Made by a program: the position numbers and the translations under genes
Origin: Orobanche coerulescens
Lineage: Eukaryota > Streptophyta > Magnoliopsida > Lamiales > Orobanchaceae
NCBI GenBank assembly: GCA_033398695.1
Contig: CM065802.1
Span: 152,444,096 to 152,508,095 of the forward strand
Direction of reading: 5' to 3'
DNA length: 64,000 nucleotides
Shown: one piece after another, positions 22,481 to 34,126 of the stretch
Layout: the number at the start of each line of letters is the position of its first letter
Numbering within the stretch: position 1 is the first letter of the stretch
Notes under the pieces: model-generated
What the model saw: the letters and a program-made list of their open reading frames with translations, nothing else
What the model was told of the DNA's origin: nothing
Database searches by the model: none

Positions 22481-23480
22481 CAAGACCACGACCGAAGCAT
22501 CGCTATAAACGGCAAAACCCTCGTTGCCACATGGCAACGCAAAAGCTGGCTGAAGTCAAACGCTTCTTGATTCCTCAAAACTCGATCGCCTCTCGTCATT
22601 CCGCACGAACTTCTCGATTACGGAGCAAGCGTGTAAGTGGCGAGCCAGTTTCGAAACCCTCGGCGAACCTACGATAGTAGCCGGCTAAACCCAAGAAACT
22701 ACGGAGCTCCTTCACATTCTTGGCGGTGCCCAATCCAACACGGCCTCAATCTTACGCGGATCCACACGAACCCCTCAGTGAAATCACGTGACCTAAAAAC
22801 ATCACTTCCTTGACGAACTCACATTTCGAGAACTTCGCATAGAGTTGCTCGGTCCTCAAAATGTCTAATACTACCCGCAAATGATGGGCATGCTCTTCCT
22901 CATTCCTCGAATAAATAAGAATATCGTCGATAAAGACGACGACGCACTTATCCAAATACTCGATAAAAACTTTGTTCATCAAGCGCATGAACACCGGCGC
23001 ATTAGTTAACCCGAAGGGCATGACTACGAACTCATAATGTCCGTACCTCGTCCAGAAAAGTTTTCGGCACATCGGACTCTCTCACCGGAGTGATAGTATC
23101 CGATTTCAAATCAATTTTCGAGAATACCACGGCTCCACAGCGATCGAACAAGTCATCAATTCTCGGCAAAGGATACTTGTTCTTGATGGTCACCTTGTTT
23201 AGTTCGCGATAGTCGATACACAAACGTAGTGAACCATCCTTCTTCCGCACAAACAGGACCGGTGCGCCCCAAGGCGAGGCACTCGGTCGAACATACCCCG
23301 ATTCAAGAAGCTCACTCAACTGCTTCTTCAACTCGGACATCTTTGAAGGTGCCATGCGATAGGGTGCCTTCGAAATAGGAGCCGCACCCGGCTCTAACTC
23401 TATAGTGAACTCGACCGCTCGATCCGGTGGCAATCCCGGTAACTCGTCAGGAAAAACATCAGGAAATTCATTAACGATTG
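22481..23480 (-). pseudogene. Reverse transcriptase of the Tekay element
   Basis: The end of the long frame (23032 upward) has the entry motif [13 protein letters not shown], then [34 protein letters not shown] and FSKIDLKS. A small deletion and frameshift follow at the YHQLR motif (about 23095). The next frame, 22752-23072, contains [19 protein letters not shown] and the intact active-site box [11 protein letters not shown]. Catalytic residues are thus preserved while the frame is not. Confidence 0.85.
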
Positions 23481-24010
23481 GAATCGACGAAAGCTCGACT
23501 CCACCACTCTCCGCCTTCAAGGCATAGCACCAATAACCAATACATCCCTTTCGCAGGAGTTTCATCGCCTTCAAGGCGTTAATGACGAGTTTCTGGTTCC
23601 CCCTCTTTCGCCCGGCGAAAGAGTGCTCGGTGCCATCATCGGCCAACATGGTGATGATTCTCGTGCGGTAGTTCATGATTGCACCATGCCGCTCGAGCCA
23701 ATCATCACCAAGAATCAAATCCTCACCCTCGATACTCACAACAATAAGATTAGAGGGCCAAGTCCTCTCACAAATAAGCACAGAACAGTCTCGAACCTCA
23801 TGATCACCAACGATCCCATCACCGCTAGGAAGCTTAACGATGAAGGGTTCACAAGGCGTCAAACGGTCGAGATTCAAACGGCGCACACAATCCAGAGATA
23901 TGAACGAATGCGTAGCACCAGAATCGAAAAGCACACTAACAGGATGAGAAAGAATATAAACGGTACCTGTCGCTACGGTAGCCGTTAGATCATCGGCTCT
24001 CCGCATCTCA
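23481..24010 (-). pseudogene. Protease domain of the Tekay element
   Basis: The long frame 23032-24618 includes [18 protein letters not shown] (about 23885-23940), the retropepsin active site, followed by [20 protein letters not shown]. The domain is intact and in frame with the Gag tail, consistent with a single Gag-Pol frame in chromoviruses. Confidence 0.85.
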
Positions 24011-25197
24011 TAGACACGCGGGTGGGCGGAGGCGACACTGGAAGCTCCCCCTCTTGAGGGCTGACCCCGACCTCTCCCCCGACTAGCACTCGGCGGAGAT
24101 TGAGGAGCAAACGATCCCTGATTCACACTTGGTTCCCTAGGCGCTGAAATCGAAGCTCGGGCACCAAGGATTTTCTCCCTCTCGGCCTGAGCAGCTTTGT
24201 GACCCGACTGGCCACACTGATTACACGTCAGCAAAGGGTTCGGACAAACACGACTGATGTGGCCCGTACGACCACAATTGAAACACTTCACATCACGATA
24301 AGGAGCACTGGTAGTTCCACGAGGACCCCCAGCGGAACGAGCTGGACCACCGCCGGCGGGGAAGTTAGCAGATTGGGATCTCTGCTGACCCCCACTCTTG
24401 TGGCCCGAAAAGTTCCCAGCGGACTTCTGCTTCTTACTCTCGCGGGTCGCCTCACTCGCCGTCACCGACATATCATAAGCAAGGGCCCTACTCTGATAAT
24501 CCTTCAATGTAGTGCATACGAGCCCCGACATATAGTCCCGAATGGGCAACTTCATCCGCCTGGAGAAATGGAAAATCTTGTCACTCTCCTCGACAACTTG
24601 GGTCTTCACATAACCCAACTCTTTGTTAAAATCAGCAATAGCTTGAGCTACGGGGATATCCCGTGGTTGAGCATCATAAAAAGCATGTACCCGAGCACAT
24701 CGGCGGCCACGGGCAATATTCGATCTCCATCAACTCTTGAAACTCGGCCCACGACGGCATGATCTTTGGGCCCAACGGCCTCCCACCGGTCGTAGCGTCC
24801 CGGTGAGAAAATATTGAGCAATAGGGACTTTACGGTCCTCGGGACGATTAGTGGCAACGAAGACCTTAGACATCTCCTTGATCCACCCTTCCCGGCCAAT
24901 CGGGTCTGAAGCTCCCGAAACCGAGGAGGATGCATCTTGATGACATCTTGGAGCCAACAGTCCGCTCGCCCGATTAGCATGGGCTTGATCCGGGTTACGA
25001 ACACTTTGAGCTATTGCCGCCATTTGGTTCACCATCTGTTCCAAAACGGCCGCAATACCAAGATAGTCACTCACCTGAGAAGAAGCATGGCTATGACGGT
25101 CGCCGCCCGGCTGGCTCAAGACCGTGACGTGGCCGCCCCCGGCCGCCCACGTCCGGCCGCGTCCACGACCACGACCACGACCTCTTCCGGCATCCAT
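24011..25197 (-). pseudogene. Gag of the Tekay element
   Basis: The start Met at 25197 begins MDAGRGRGRGRGRG, the same glycine-arginine start seen in other Gags here. A capsid domain follows (IAAVLEQMVNQMAAIAQSV, then FVATNRPEDRKVPIAQYFL) with a frameshift near 24750. The C-terminal half (24618 down) has [20 protein letters not shown], a Ser/Gly-rich linker and zinc knuckles [14 protein letters not shown] and a second, [12 protein letters not shown], lacking its final Cys. Upstream are 200 bp of leader and the primer site. Confidence 0.85.
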
Positions 25198-25412
25198 CCG
25201 GAGTTAAATAAGTAGCAAAAGCCATACGAGGATCGGTACAAGAAAAGAACAATTACAAATCGAGAATCAAAGTGCGATACAAGGAATTAATGAGCAGAGG
25301 AAGGAAAACTTACGGACACTGGTAGTATCTGGAATCATGGCGTGACGATGATGTGCAAAACCAAACACCACAAGACCCAATAAACCAACAAGCCTAGGTA
25401 TCCATAAACCTA

Positions 25413-25426
25413 GAGCTCCGATACCA
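25413..25426 (-). other. Primer binding site of the Tekay element
   Basis: Minus-strand TGGTATCGGAGCTC lies four bases from the 5' LTR end and is complementary in type to tRNA-iMet. Confidence 0.85.
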
Positions 25427-25430
25427 TTTT

Positions 25431-27298
25431 CTTAACACCCCGGGATATCCGAGGTATATTACGGTAGCCGTGAATCCCTATATGGGACCCACCAGCCGAA
25501 ACGAGATCATACACAACGACTCACGAAGCGATAAAATAACACCACGTCATAAAGACGCAAAGCAGAACAATCCACCCGGTTCAACCGGTCAATATAACAT
25601 CATCATCCAACACAACATAATAAGCAACAATACAATTGACGAACAAGAACCCCTTAAGTACTCGAGTACAACTATTAGTTCAAAACCACAAAAGACAAAA
25701 AGGTAAAAGACACTAAAACATCACTCGTGCACCATCATCACGCACGGCCATCATCCGTGTATCTTGGTCCAAAGTAGCTCGTCTCGATGAACCTGACTGA
25801 AATTCATAAAAGCGAATTTCCCCAAAGCGGATCCCAGAGGGTTAGCAATTACGCTAGTACAAGTAACCAAATGAACATTTTACATCTTACACATATAGTA
25901 ATGCATGCCATCAAGAAATCATAGTTTCCAAAATGCTCATTTCCGGAAATGCCAATGACCAAACCACATTTGTAAAAATGCACCACAATTAACCGCGGAC
26001 CCACAGCTTCGTGGATCCCTGCCGAGACCCCGTCGGATCTAACCCACAGTGGTTAAAAGCAAGCTCGCGGTCCACAGCTTCGTGGAACCCTACCGAGACC
26101 CCGTCGAGTCTAACCCGTAGTGAGCATACACACACACACAATTTCTCATACAAAACTACTATGTCAAGATCGTAAATTCATAAGGGTACTTGCCTCGATT
26201 AATTAGACGATGACACGAACGGAACGGAAGAGTAGAACACGACCGCAAGGAACCGGCGGAAATGAACCTAACGATTCGAATAACACAATCACAACCAACT
26301 CTAGACGATTACGGAAATGAAATACACCCGGAAACCCGCCTACGATTCATGTATATTCATACAAAAATAACAACGAGGGCGGACCACAACCAAACCCTCT
26401 CGATTAGTAAAAATCCACAAAATATCCATGAATCCGTAGAAACTAAAGATACTAACAATATCAATCGTATACATCATGAATTCACCAACAAAACGGAACG
26501 AATCGGAAGAAAAACCCAAAACCCCCAAATTAATCGAAAATAGGGTTTTAGAACATTACCTTAGGAGATTCAAGTACCAAGATCCGAAGAACGCGCGTTA
26601 GATTGATTTCCCGAGCCTTACAACCGAGGGAAGATGATGAAAATCGGCTCCCGAATGAAGAATGCTTGAGAGTTCTCCCCTCCCTTAGCTCTCTCTCTCT
26701 CTCGCGCAGTGAAAAATGGGGTGGAAATGGCGATTTCGTCTAATAAAGACGAACCGCATTGACCGCCGTGTGCAGCCGCGGCCCAAAGTATGCGCGGCAC
26801 GAGGCAAGAAAATACTCCCGAGGTTTCGCGTTGTGCGCGGCACGGCTGCGTGTGCCGCGGCACCAGTCTGATTTAGTTTTGGTCGCAGAAGACACACGAG
26901 TGTGCGCGGCACGGATAGGTGTGCCGCCTTTGGCTAACTGCGTGCGCGGCTGCCGGATGGGTGTGCCGCGGCACGATCTGATTTGTTCGACTATCAATTG
27001 AAGGAATTTGTGTGCCGCGGCGCACACACCTTGTGCCGCGGCCCATACCCCCTTTTGGGTTCCAAAATGCTAAAAATGATCCGGAAAAGGGAATAAAACG
27101 ATAGGAATCAATATTTGGGGGCCAACAACACGCAATGGATCCACGGCAACCCCGAAACGGCGGTTCCGCACAACAACAACGAGGATACAGTTCAACAGTT
27201 TGACAGGAAGGACACACTGAAAGATACACGAGGGTCACTACGACCGAGAAATACACCAAAAACGAAAATACAAGGAAAAGAAAAATACGGATATTACA
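25431..27298 (-). repeat. 5' LTR of the Tekay element (1868 bp)
   Basis: Homologous end to end with 18774-20608. The plus-strand left end reads CTTAACACCCCGGG instead of TGTAACACCCCC. Its palindrome cluster (26765-27045) repeatedly shows GTGCGCGGCAC where the other LTR has GTGCCGCGGCAC. A splice donor at about 26562 and the tandem repeat at 25995-26120 are kept. Confidence 0.92.
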
Positions 27299-27303
27299 TA
27301 AAG

Positions 27304-27609
27304 TTCATTCAGATGTGCCAGAATCATCCTTGAAGAGGGCATTTTCTCATGGGACCTCTGAAGCTCATTATTCATAGAGGCCATCATAAAACCACGGACC
27401 CTGACATCATCATTAACCCATTTTTCACGGGCATCAACTTCTTTCTGATTATCCCTGGTCCTTGCAGGAGCTGGTGGGATATCCGCCTCCAAGACGTATC
27501 CCAGTGTCTCCATATTGAGGACTATCCTCAGATTCCGGACCCAGTCCACAAAGTTGGGTCCAGTTAGAGTGTTCTTTTTAAGTAGAACTGCGAGTGGGTT
27601 CATGGTCAT
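27304..27609 (-). pseudogene. Copia Gag, N-terminal half (split gene)
   Basis: A minus-strand frame from a Met at 27609 or 27603 (MTMNPLAVLLKK, matching the start at 53728) with NFVDWVRNLRIVL, YVLEADIPPAP and DDVRVRGFMMASM, all copia Gag motifs of the Tork/Tnt1-like kind. It ends at the Tekay insertion; the rest is at 18356-18773. This half has no internal stop, unlike the copy at 53728. Confidence 0.85.
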
Positions 27610-27813
27610 TTTGAGAGATATTTGTTAACTGTAGAGAATAATTTGAGATCCGTTAGTGATTATTTAATTATGATTCGAGTAAAGAATTTAAGGACTTTCT
27701 TTATTCATAACTCGGATCCCACTATTTTTATCGGCATTTACACACTCCCATGTGAAATCCGGAAGTCACGGTTGACTTCACAGTGGTGATCGAGTTCTTT
27801 ACAAAATTTAATA
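27610..27813 (-). other. Copia leader, proximal part
   Basis: Non-coding. It matches 53560-53727 in reverse orientation (shared CGATCACCACT and TTCCGGATTTCACATGG) and is cut by CACTA-1 at the ata target. Confidence 0.75.
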
Positions 27814-27844
27814 CACTAGTACAAATATCCCTTTTAATGACACT

Positions 27845-28090
27845 AAAATAGTGTCAGTAATTATTTTTACTGACACTTTATAATTGTGTCAGTAATGCTA
27901 AAACCAGAAAATACTAACACTAATTTTTAGTATCAGTAATACAAGTGTCAGTAAATACCGACACTAAATAGTGTCAGTAATTATTTTTACTAACACTAAA
28001 CATTAGTGTCAGTATGTTCTGGCTTTAGCATTACTGACAATAATATAAAGTGTCAGTAAAAATAATTGCTGACACTATTTAGTGTCAGTA
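27845..28090. repeat. Subterminal repeats of CACTA-1 (left)
   Basis: About ten copies of TAGTGTCAGTAA or its reverse complement TTACTGACACTA occur in direct and inverted order, forming a long hairpin-like block (27880-28090). CACTA transposases bind such motifs. A smaller set lies at 34000-34110. Confidence 0.85.
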
Positions 28091-28908
28091 TATGTTCAGA
28101 TTTGTGATAAAAAAATCTATTTTTATCTCAATTCTATTTTTATCTTAACTACATTTTTTTGTTTAATTACATGAAAAAAAATTTACCATAAATTAAAATT
28201 GTCAAACAGATAATTCACTTGTAAAACATCCCAAATGCATTATTAAATTGAATAATCAACAACAGTCGATGACGTTTTAGTCTCGAAAAAAAGAGAGCAG
28301 AGAATACAAAACTCAAAATCCTATTAAACTACTACTAGAACGAAATCAATGTAACACCCCCAAGATATTCGAAGTATATTACATTGTCGTGGACCCCTAC
28401 GTGGGACCCACCAGGCTAAAACAAGAAAACACCACTCGACTAACCGTCTCGATTAGTGAGGAAATATACATTAACAATACAAACGTATAACAACACGCCC
28501 GGTGCAACCGGCGTAATAAACATCAACCGACAAATATATTAACTTCAATGAATACCAATCACAATCCGAAGGGAAAAGCATAAGTACTCGCGAGTACAAT
28601 TTATAAGTTTAGAAGTAAACAACAACCATAACGAAAGGAACAACGGAAATAAAAGGACTCAAATGCACATGTCAACAACCCTGGCCAGCATCCTCGTACT
28701 GTCCCAGCGCTCGCTCGTCTGGATGAACATAACCTAAAATCCATAACAAGAATTTCCCCAAAACGGGTCCCCAAAGGGGTTAGCAATTATGCTAGTACAA
28801 GTAATCAAGGCAAACCAATCGCTTACACATTTCATAGTACATGCACCAAAACATTTCAAAACCAAAACTAGACATGTCTTTTCCGGAAACAAACAGTCAA
28901 TCAATTTG

Positions 28909-29135
28909 CCTTGGGAACAGGGCTATACCATTGATCCCGCTCGAGGCCTCTATGGACCCTCCCCAGATGGCCATATCATAAAACAAATCACGCACGCGCA
29001 TCGCCTTGGGAACAGGGCTATACCATTGATCCGGTCGAGGCCTCTAAGGACCCTCCCGAGCTAGCTAGCGAAACAAACTCGTGAATCCAGGGCTATACCA
29101 TTGGATTCCCTCGAGGCCCTGTCGAACCCTCTCGA
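28909..29135. repeat. Three-unit tandem repeat in solo LTR
   Basis: CAGGGCTATACCATTGATCC followed by a CTCGAGGCCTCT block recurs at about 28918, 29012 and 29088, at roughly 75-95 bp spacing. Confidence 0.8.
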
Positions 29136-29774
29136 GGTGAGCAGAGCACACACAATATACATCATCATTTCATGTTAAGCATAGAGGTTTCCAAAAATAC
29201 TTGCCTTGAATAATTGACGACGCAACGAACGGAAAGTAAAATCACCGACGAACGCTAGGAACCAACGAAACCGAACCTAACGATTCGAAGAATACAATCA
29301 CAACCATTTCCAAACGAATACGGAAAAGGAATACACCCGAAAACCCACCTATGATTCATATATATTCGTACAAGAACAACAACAAGGGCGGACCACAACC
29401 AAACCCTCTCGATTACGGAAGTACCACGAAATATACCATGAATCCGTAGGAAAACCAAGAATACCAACAAGATTAATCATATTCATCATGAATTAATCAA
29501 CAATACGGAACGAATCGAACAATAAAACCGAAAACCCCCAATTTACCTAAAAGTAGGGTTCTTAGAAGATTTACCTTGATTCGGACGGAGTAAGACGATT
29601 ACGATGATGATAAACTACACTAGGAACACAGTACTTGATTTCCCAAGGATTTACACGGTCAAAACTTGAAGAATCGCTCAAAACCTCACTTGGATCGCAG
29701 CTCTCAGTCGGAGGAGAAGAAATGAAGAAAATGCCGAAGTGAAGGTCAACCCCGCTTTATAAAACCTGGGCCTT

Positions 29775-30090
29775 CGTTACGTACGTTAACATGATGATGT
29801 TAACGTACGTTACACGCATTATGTACGTAACACTTGAGTGTTAGCGTATGTAATGGCTTGGCATGATATCCTGTCCAAAAACACTGGGTTCGATAGCGTA
29901 CGCTACGTCGGAATAGTTAGCGTACGCTACCATGGGATTACGTACGTAACAAAGGAGTTAACGTACGTAACGGTTCGACAGAACAATCTGTCCAATCTGC
30001 TGAAGGCCATAATATACGTTAGCGATGAGCAATAACGTACGTTATGAAGGTGCCGATAGCGCACACAAGAAATCATGCATAACGCACCTT
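29775..30090. repeat. TTACGTACGTAA-type palindrome cluster
   Basis: Words such as TTACGTACGTTAAC, TTAACGTACGTTA, GATAGCGTACGCTA, TTAGCGTACGCTA, ATTACGTACGTAAC, TTAACGTACGTAA and AATAACGTACGTTAT occur about ten times in 315 bp, just upstream of the LTR TATA. Both TACGTACGTA and GCGTACGC variants occur in one array. Confidence 0.9.
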
Positions 30091-30663
30091 ATGCATGCAG
30101 CAGTTCAACCTTTGTTGAGCGAAGTTATTTGCCAGGCGGTCCAAAACGAGGCGCAACACAAGGGACAGATTCCAACGCGTAGAATATAAAATATTCACGG
30201 CATTTAAGTTGAATTTTGTCGGAGAATACAATTACGACTACCAAGGAATCCAAGAAACGACAAGGAAAATAAAATTCCCTAAACTTATAGGAAATTACAA
30301 AATAGCCCAGACGTCCGAAAATCACGATACGGCGTCGGATCAATAAACCGAAACTCACAACACGAACAACTCAACCACACAAACTCGTGCAACCAAATAA
30401 ATTACAAAATCGAACGAGTTCTACGAGAATCGAACGTCCATGCAACAATACATGACATAAGACGGAATAATATCAAAACATCTCCGAAACTCGTCGAGAT
30501 GGAGAAACCCCAAGAATAAAATAGATTCAAATGTCGAAACAGTTACAAGCGAGTTACTAAAAATGAAAATACATCAAAAATGAGAATATCGGGAAAAGAA
30601 AAATGCGAATATTACAATCAAAGCACTACAGAATCTTAGTAAAAGAGCACAGCAGTACAACAC

Positions 30664-30777
30664 TACACCAATCTGCACAAGACAGACAAGAAATGCTCTG
30701 CACGCCTTATATTTCCAGGCACTGCTTCCTTTAATATATCCTCAGCAACGTCGGATTTGCAAACCAGGTGCCACCAA
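30664..30777 (-). pseudogene. Captured exon of an XPD/UVH6-type DNA helicase
   Basis: After an intron-like tract ending TTTGCAG (30784-30778, minus strand), the translation gives WFANPTL in one frame and, after a one-base loss at about 30748, EDILKEAVPGNIRRAEHFL then SVL. Eukaryotic XPD/Rad3 helicases (TFIIH, nucleotide excision repair) have an ANPxLPxxxLxEAVPGxIRxAEHFL stretch, so this is an exon of the plant XPD orthologue (UVH6). The expected Pro of LPED and the reading frame are lost and a TAG follows (30665-30663). The rest of the gene was not seen. It lies inside CACTA-1 beside the solo LTR. Confidence 0.7.
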
Positions 30778-30789
30778 CTGCAAAGAGGA

Positions 30790-32500
30790 AAAAAATGTTA
30801 CTAAGGATCAGATCACAGTGAGAGGTATGTGCGCAATTCAAGTAACCATGATTGGATTCAACATACTAGGAAGGTTCCAACATAAGGGTGATCTAGCTGG
30901 CATGGTCGGGATATGATTCCAGCAACTCTGGGATGGTCCAACATAATGGTGATCTACACCGTTATGCGTAGGTCTCTTTTGTTGAGGTTGAATCTGGAAG
31001 TCTCACATTCTAAGAGTTTCCCTCTCACTGACTTTCTCTAACTATCTCTCTCATTATGTAATTTCTTAATTAGGTAACTCAATAATATATAATACATCTT
31101 CCTTGCATGAAAATACAGAAAACATTCACTAAATAGATGCAAGCATGGACCGTGTCCACGCACAAACACAAGTGAAGCAAGAAGAGGTTCAGCCATCTTG
31201 CCCCTCTTGTCAGTGTACCTAGTTTGGATTACCTTATGCCGATAAATGGATTCCAATAGAAGATGAATAAGACTCAAACACAAGAAAATATTTATCCCAA
31301 TATCCTAGACCATATCCTCTGTGATATTGCTAATCAACCGACATTGAAATCATGTAAAATCTTAACCCGAAACGATCACAGGACTACTAAGTAACAGCAA
31401 GGTTATCATGGCGCGAACAAAAATGTCTAATAAATACAAATAGTAAAATACCATTATCCCGTATTAAAAAAACGAAACAATTAATATAAAAAATAAGGGT
31501 GAGACTATACCCATTGCCACCAAATCCAGTGAAGCTACCGAAACCACCTCTTATTCTCATCAACTAGAAGCGCCAAGTTAGAATGCTCATGCATGCTTTT
31601 ATTTGTACATTGAGCAAGTGATAGACATGAAGATAGCTTTTCATTGCACCTTGTGAAAAGATTATGCAATTTTACCTTCACAGCAAACATAAAAGAGCAA
31701 AAGAATGGAAATTTTTAGATGCCAAGGACGGTGAAGAAACTACCGAGACCAGCAGTATAACTACACAAACTTCAAGAATTTGGTTACACACATAAGAATT
31801 GAGATCTTAAAATGGCAAATAAACAATGATGAGACTGCTGTTGACGGAGCCATAAAAGTACACTAACTTAGAGGGAGAGAATCTTAATTTCACATCCTGT
31901 AAACCCCCGACCATGCCGGCTAGATCCTGTTTCAAGGCTATGGGACCATCTCCTTCGATATAATTCTAGCAACTCGGGATCAAGCAGTGCTGGTAGCTAT
32001 ATACCACTACATTCTCATATTGCACCATATGGCGTGCTAAAAATACAGGCACCACCCCTTTATTTTCCCAAATGCCCTCAAATCCTTCAATGATTATAAG
32101 AAAAGTAAACATAACTCAAGATCCATATTGTGAATTTCCATCTAAATAGTAGCGAGATCATTGATGGACAACATAAAAGCATAAATCAAAACTTCAAAAA
32201 CATCACAAATTCAATGCAAACTTTCCTGTTTAAACACAATGCAAATCAAAAGCACTTTAGAGCCTCATCAAGATGATCAAAATAACAATTAAGAACGAAG
32301 GAAAACTTGCAAGGGAACGAAACAAATAATCGCATTCATTTTTCTATAAACCAATACTCCCAAAACAAATGTTTGAGATACAAAAACGAAACTTGTAACG
32401 CATTACAAACTCCAGGAGGTAAAACGACATCGATGCGACCTTCTCGTAAATGTCGAAAAAATCACACGTCGGAATATAAGGGTTTTCAACCACCATCGCC
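30790..32500. other. CACTA-1 interior without recognised gene
   Basis: AT-rich, intron-like sequence. A short frame near 31905-31990 on the minus strand is open for some 35 codons but has no recognisable product or convincing splice sites. Nothing else supported. Confidence 0.4.
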
Positions 32501-32505
32501 CTTAC

Positions 32506-32643
32506 CCAACTTGATGTAAGCTTTATACAAGCGGGCATCGATGAATCTCGATTCTCCACCGACACAACTCTCGGATAAACGCACAAGTTCTTCCTCGGCG
32601 AAAGCCCTAAAGCGAGGATCATCGTCGAAGGTCCCAAGCACTT
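32506..32643 (-). pseudogene. Captured exon of an unidentified host gene
   Basis: The minus-strand frame encodes LGTFDDDPRFRAFAEEEL, then LVRLSESCVGG and FIDARLYKAYIKLG, and is followed exactly by the splice donor GTAAGG (32505-32500). The start lies near a CAAG acceptor-like site at 32644. The balanced acidic/helical composition and the splice junction suggest a real exon. I do not recognise the family. Together with the XPD exon it indicates multi-gene capture by CACTA-1. Confidence 0.5.
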
Positions 32644-33611
32644 GCCCGATAATTGTGCAAAAACCTCAATTCGTAAAAGTAGCAATGAAAATCAAGACAT
32701 TCTAATAAAAATAAAAGAAGATAACTCAAATCGCAAGAGTTCTAGTAAATGAATGTTCCATGGAGATTTGGTGCTTATGGATCGCATGTATTCATTCACA
32801 TAAGAACGAGTCAGAAAGTCATATGACAATAGTATAGTTCTCAGTGGCGGATGTCCTTTTGACCCCATTAAAAATTTAAAATAGGGTTATACAAAGGGCA
32901 CTTTAAAAAACAAGTCAGAAGGCAAAAAAAGTGAGCATTATAATATCATTCTAAGAATCGAAAATAATAAACTAAAACAAAATAGATATATTGATACTTT
33001 CAAACAAGAATTTAACAAGTGTTGCATAATACATAAACCTGAACCATGTTCCCCAGAATGGTCACACACATACGATCAACTCAACCAAAACACTCAAAAT
33101 TACATCTGAACAAACAAGTGAAAAGCTTTCCTTCATGTATTTGGTTTATTGAAAAACGCCCAATCTTCTGCAGCCGCACATACATAGAGCCATGGAAGCA
33201 TGTATTAAAATCAATATAAATATAACATATTCATTTCACACTCACCGCCTTCAAAAATGAGACAATATAATCTCTTCCGGGTGGACTTAACACATTGAAT
33301 GGTAGTCTTACTCTAAAGAAGTCATCTCCTTCCACCAGTCTATGTTATTTAAATGGAGAAAAAAAGGAACAAAAGAAAAAACATCACATTCTGTAGGACA
33401 AAATTCTCAAATTAACAACAGTAAATCAAAAAGATTTAAAATCGGGCCATCTCTTGTAGTCCGAAACCTCAACCATAACCGATCTGGCCGCCAAGTTCCT
33501 TCACTGGTTCAGAAAAATTTCACACAAGAAACCAACCATTTCTAGAATTCACGTAACACATGAAACCCATTTTCTTTTAGAATTTAAAATCGGAACAATA
33601 AGAAAACGAAC

Positions 33612-33725
33612 CTGAAATTCGTTCTTTCAGTCGCGACAAAACCCAACCCTCCGTCGCGCTGATACCTCCAGTCGCATCCACGGATAGTCGCCGTCGAATC
33701 TTATCGGATACCTTGGACTCCACCG
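33612..33725 (-). pseudogene. Exon-like open stretch, origin unknown
   Basis: One minus-strand frame is open with VESKVSDKIRRRLSV, then ISATEGWVLSRLKERIS, ending at a CAG/GTTCG donor-like site (33612). Upstream, 33726-33960 is CT-rich on the minus strand, like a plant 5' untranslated region. It may be the 5' exon of a captured gene. No similarity was recognised. Confidence 0.3.
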
Positions 33726-34126
33726 GTAGTCAGATCTGGAATTTCGGATTTCCAAACCAGGCCCTTGAATCAGCCGAGAGGAGGTTGTCACTCCGATTTA
33801 CTCCAATTAAGGACATGTACGCTGCCGAGTCGAGCGGGCTGTGGTCACGCAGAGATAGAATGCTCGAAGCACAAACGATGAGAGAGAACAAAGGGGCGAT
33901 GAGGCGACGAGACGAAGAGAGAGAGTGTGAGATGAGAATGACTTTCTCATCGGGGATAATGATTTAGTATTTTTTAATTTCGATGTTTAAATTACAGATA
34001 CTTTAGTGTCAATATATTTTGACACATTTATATTAGCCAGAAAATAGATCAAATGTCGTAAGTTACTGACACTTTTGGTAAAGTGTCAGAACATAAGTGT
34101 CAGTAAAAGGTGTTTTTGTAGTAGTG

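Larger units (their letters stand above)
18774..27298 (-). mobile_element. Tekay-like gypsy retrotransposon, full length (8525 bp)
   Basis: Flanking direct repeats taaag (18769-18773 and 27299-27303) mark the insertion into copia gag. In minus orientation it has 5' LTR 27298-25431, primer site 25426-25413, gag, protease, reverse transcriptase, RNase H, integrase, chromodomain, polypurine tract 20622-20609 and 3' LTR 20608-18774. All domains are present, but the reading frame is broken by many one- or two-base indels. The LTRs agree over hundreds of AT-rich bases yet differ in short GC-rich clusters. Confidence 0.92.
28350..30616 (-). mobile_element. Solo gypsy LTR inside CACTA-1 (2267 bp)
   Basis: The plus-strand ends are TGTAACACCCCC and GAATATTACA, with 5-bp duplication atcaa at 28345-28349 and 30617-30621. 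In minus orientation there is a TACGTACGTAA palindrome cluster (30090-29775), a TATA box TTTATAAAGC (29754-29762), a splice donor AAG/GTAAAT (29573), a three-unit repeat CAGGGCTATACCATTGATCC...CTCGAGGCC (29135-28909) and a CCCCAAAGGGGTTAGCAA hairpin (28770-28787). No interior remains, so it is the product of LTR-LTR recombination. Confidence 0.92.
27814..34126. mobile_element. CACTA transposon 1 (6313 bp, non-autonomous)
   Basis: The ends are CACTAGTACAAATATCCCTT on the left and, in reverse complement, CACTACTACAAAAACACCTT on the right: imperfect TIRs starting CACTA. The 3-bp duplication ata lies at 27811-27813 and 34127-34129, and the empty site is visible in the copia leader near 53545. Subterminal repeats of AGTGTCAGTAA/TTACTGACACT fill 27845-28090 and 34000-34110. 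No transposase was recognised. Inside are a solo gypsy LTR and several host exons on the minus strand, so it is probably a gene-capturing derivative moved in trans. Confidence 0.88.

Noticed and set aside
31905..31990. Short open minus-strand stretch in CACTA-1 resembling an exon
   Set aside because: No family match and no convincing splice sites.
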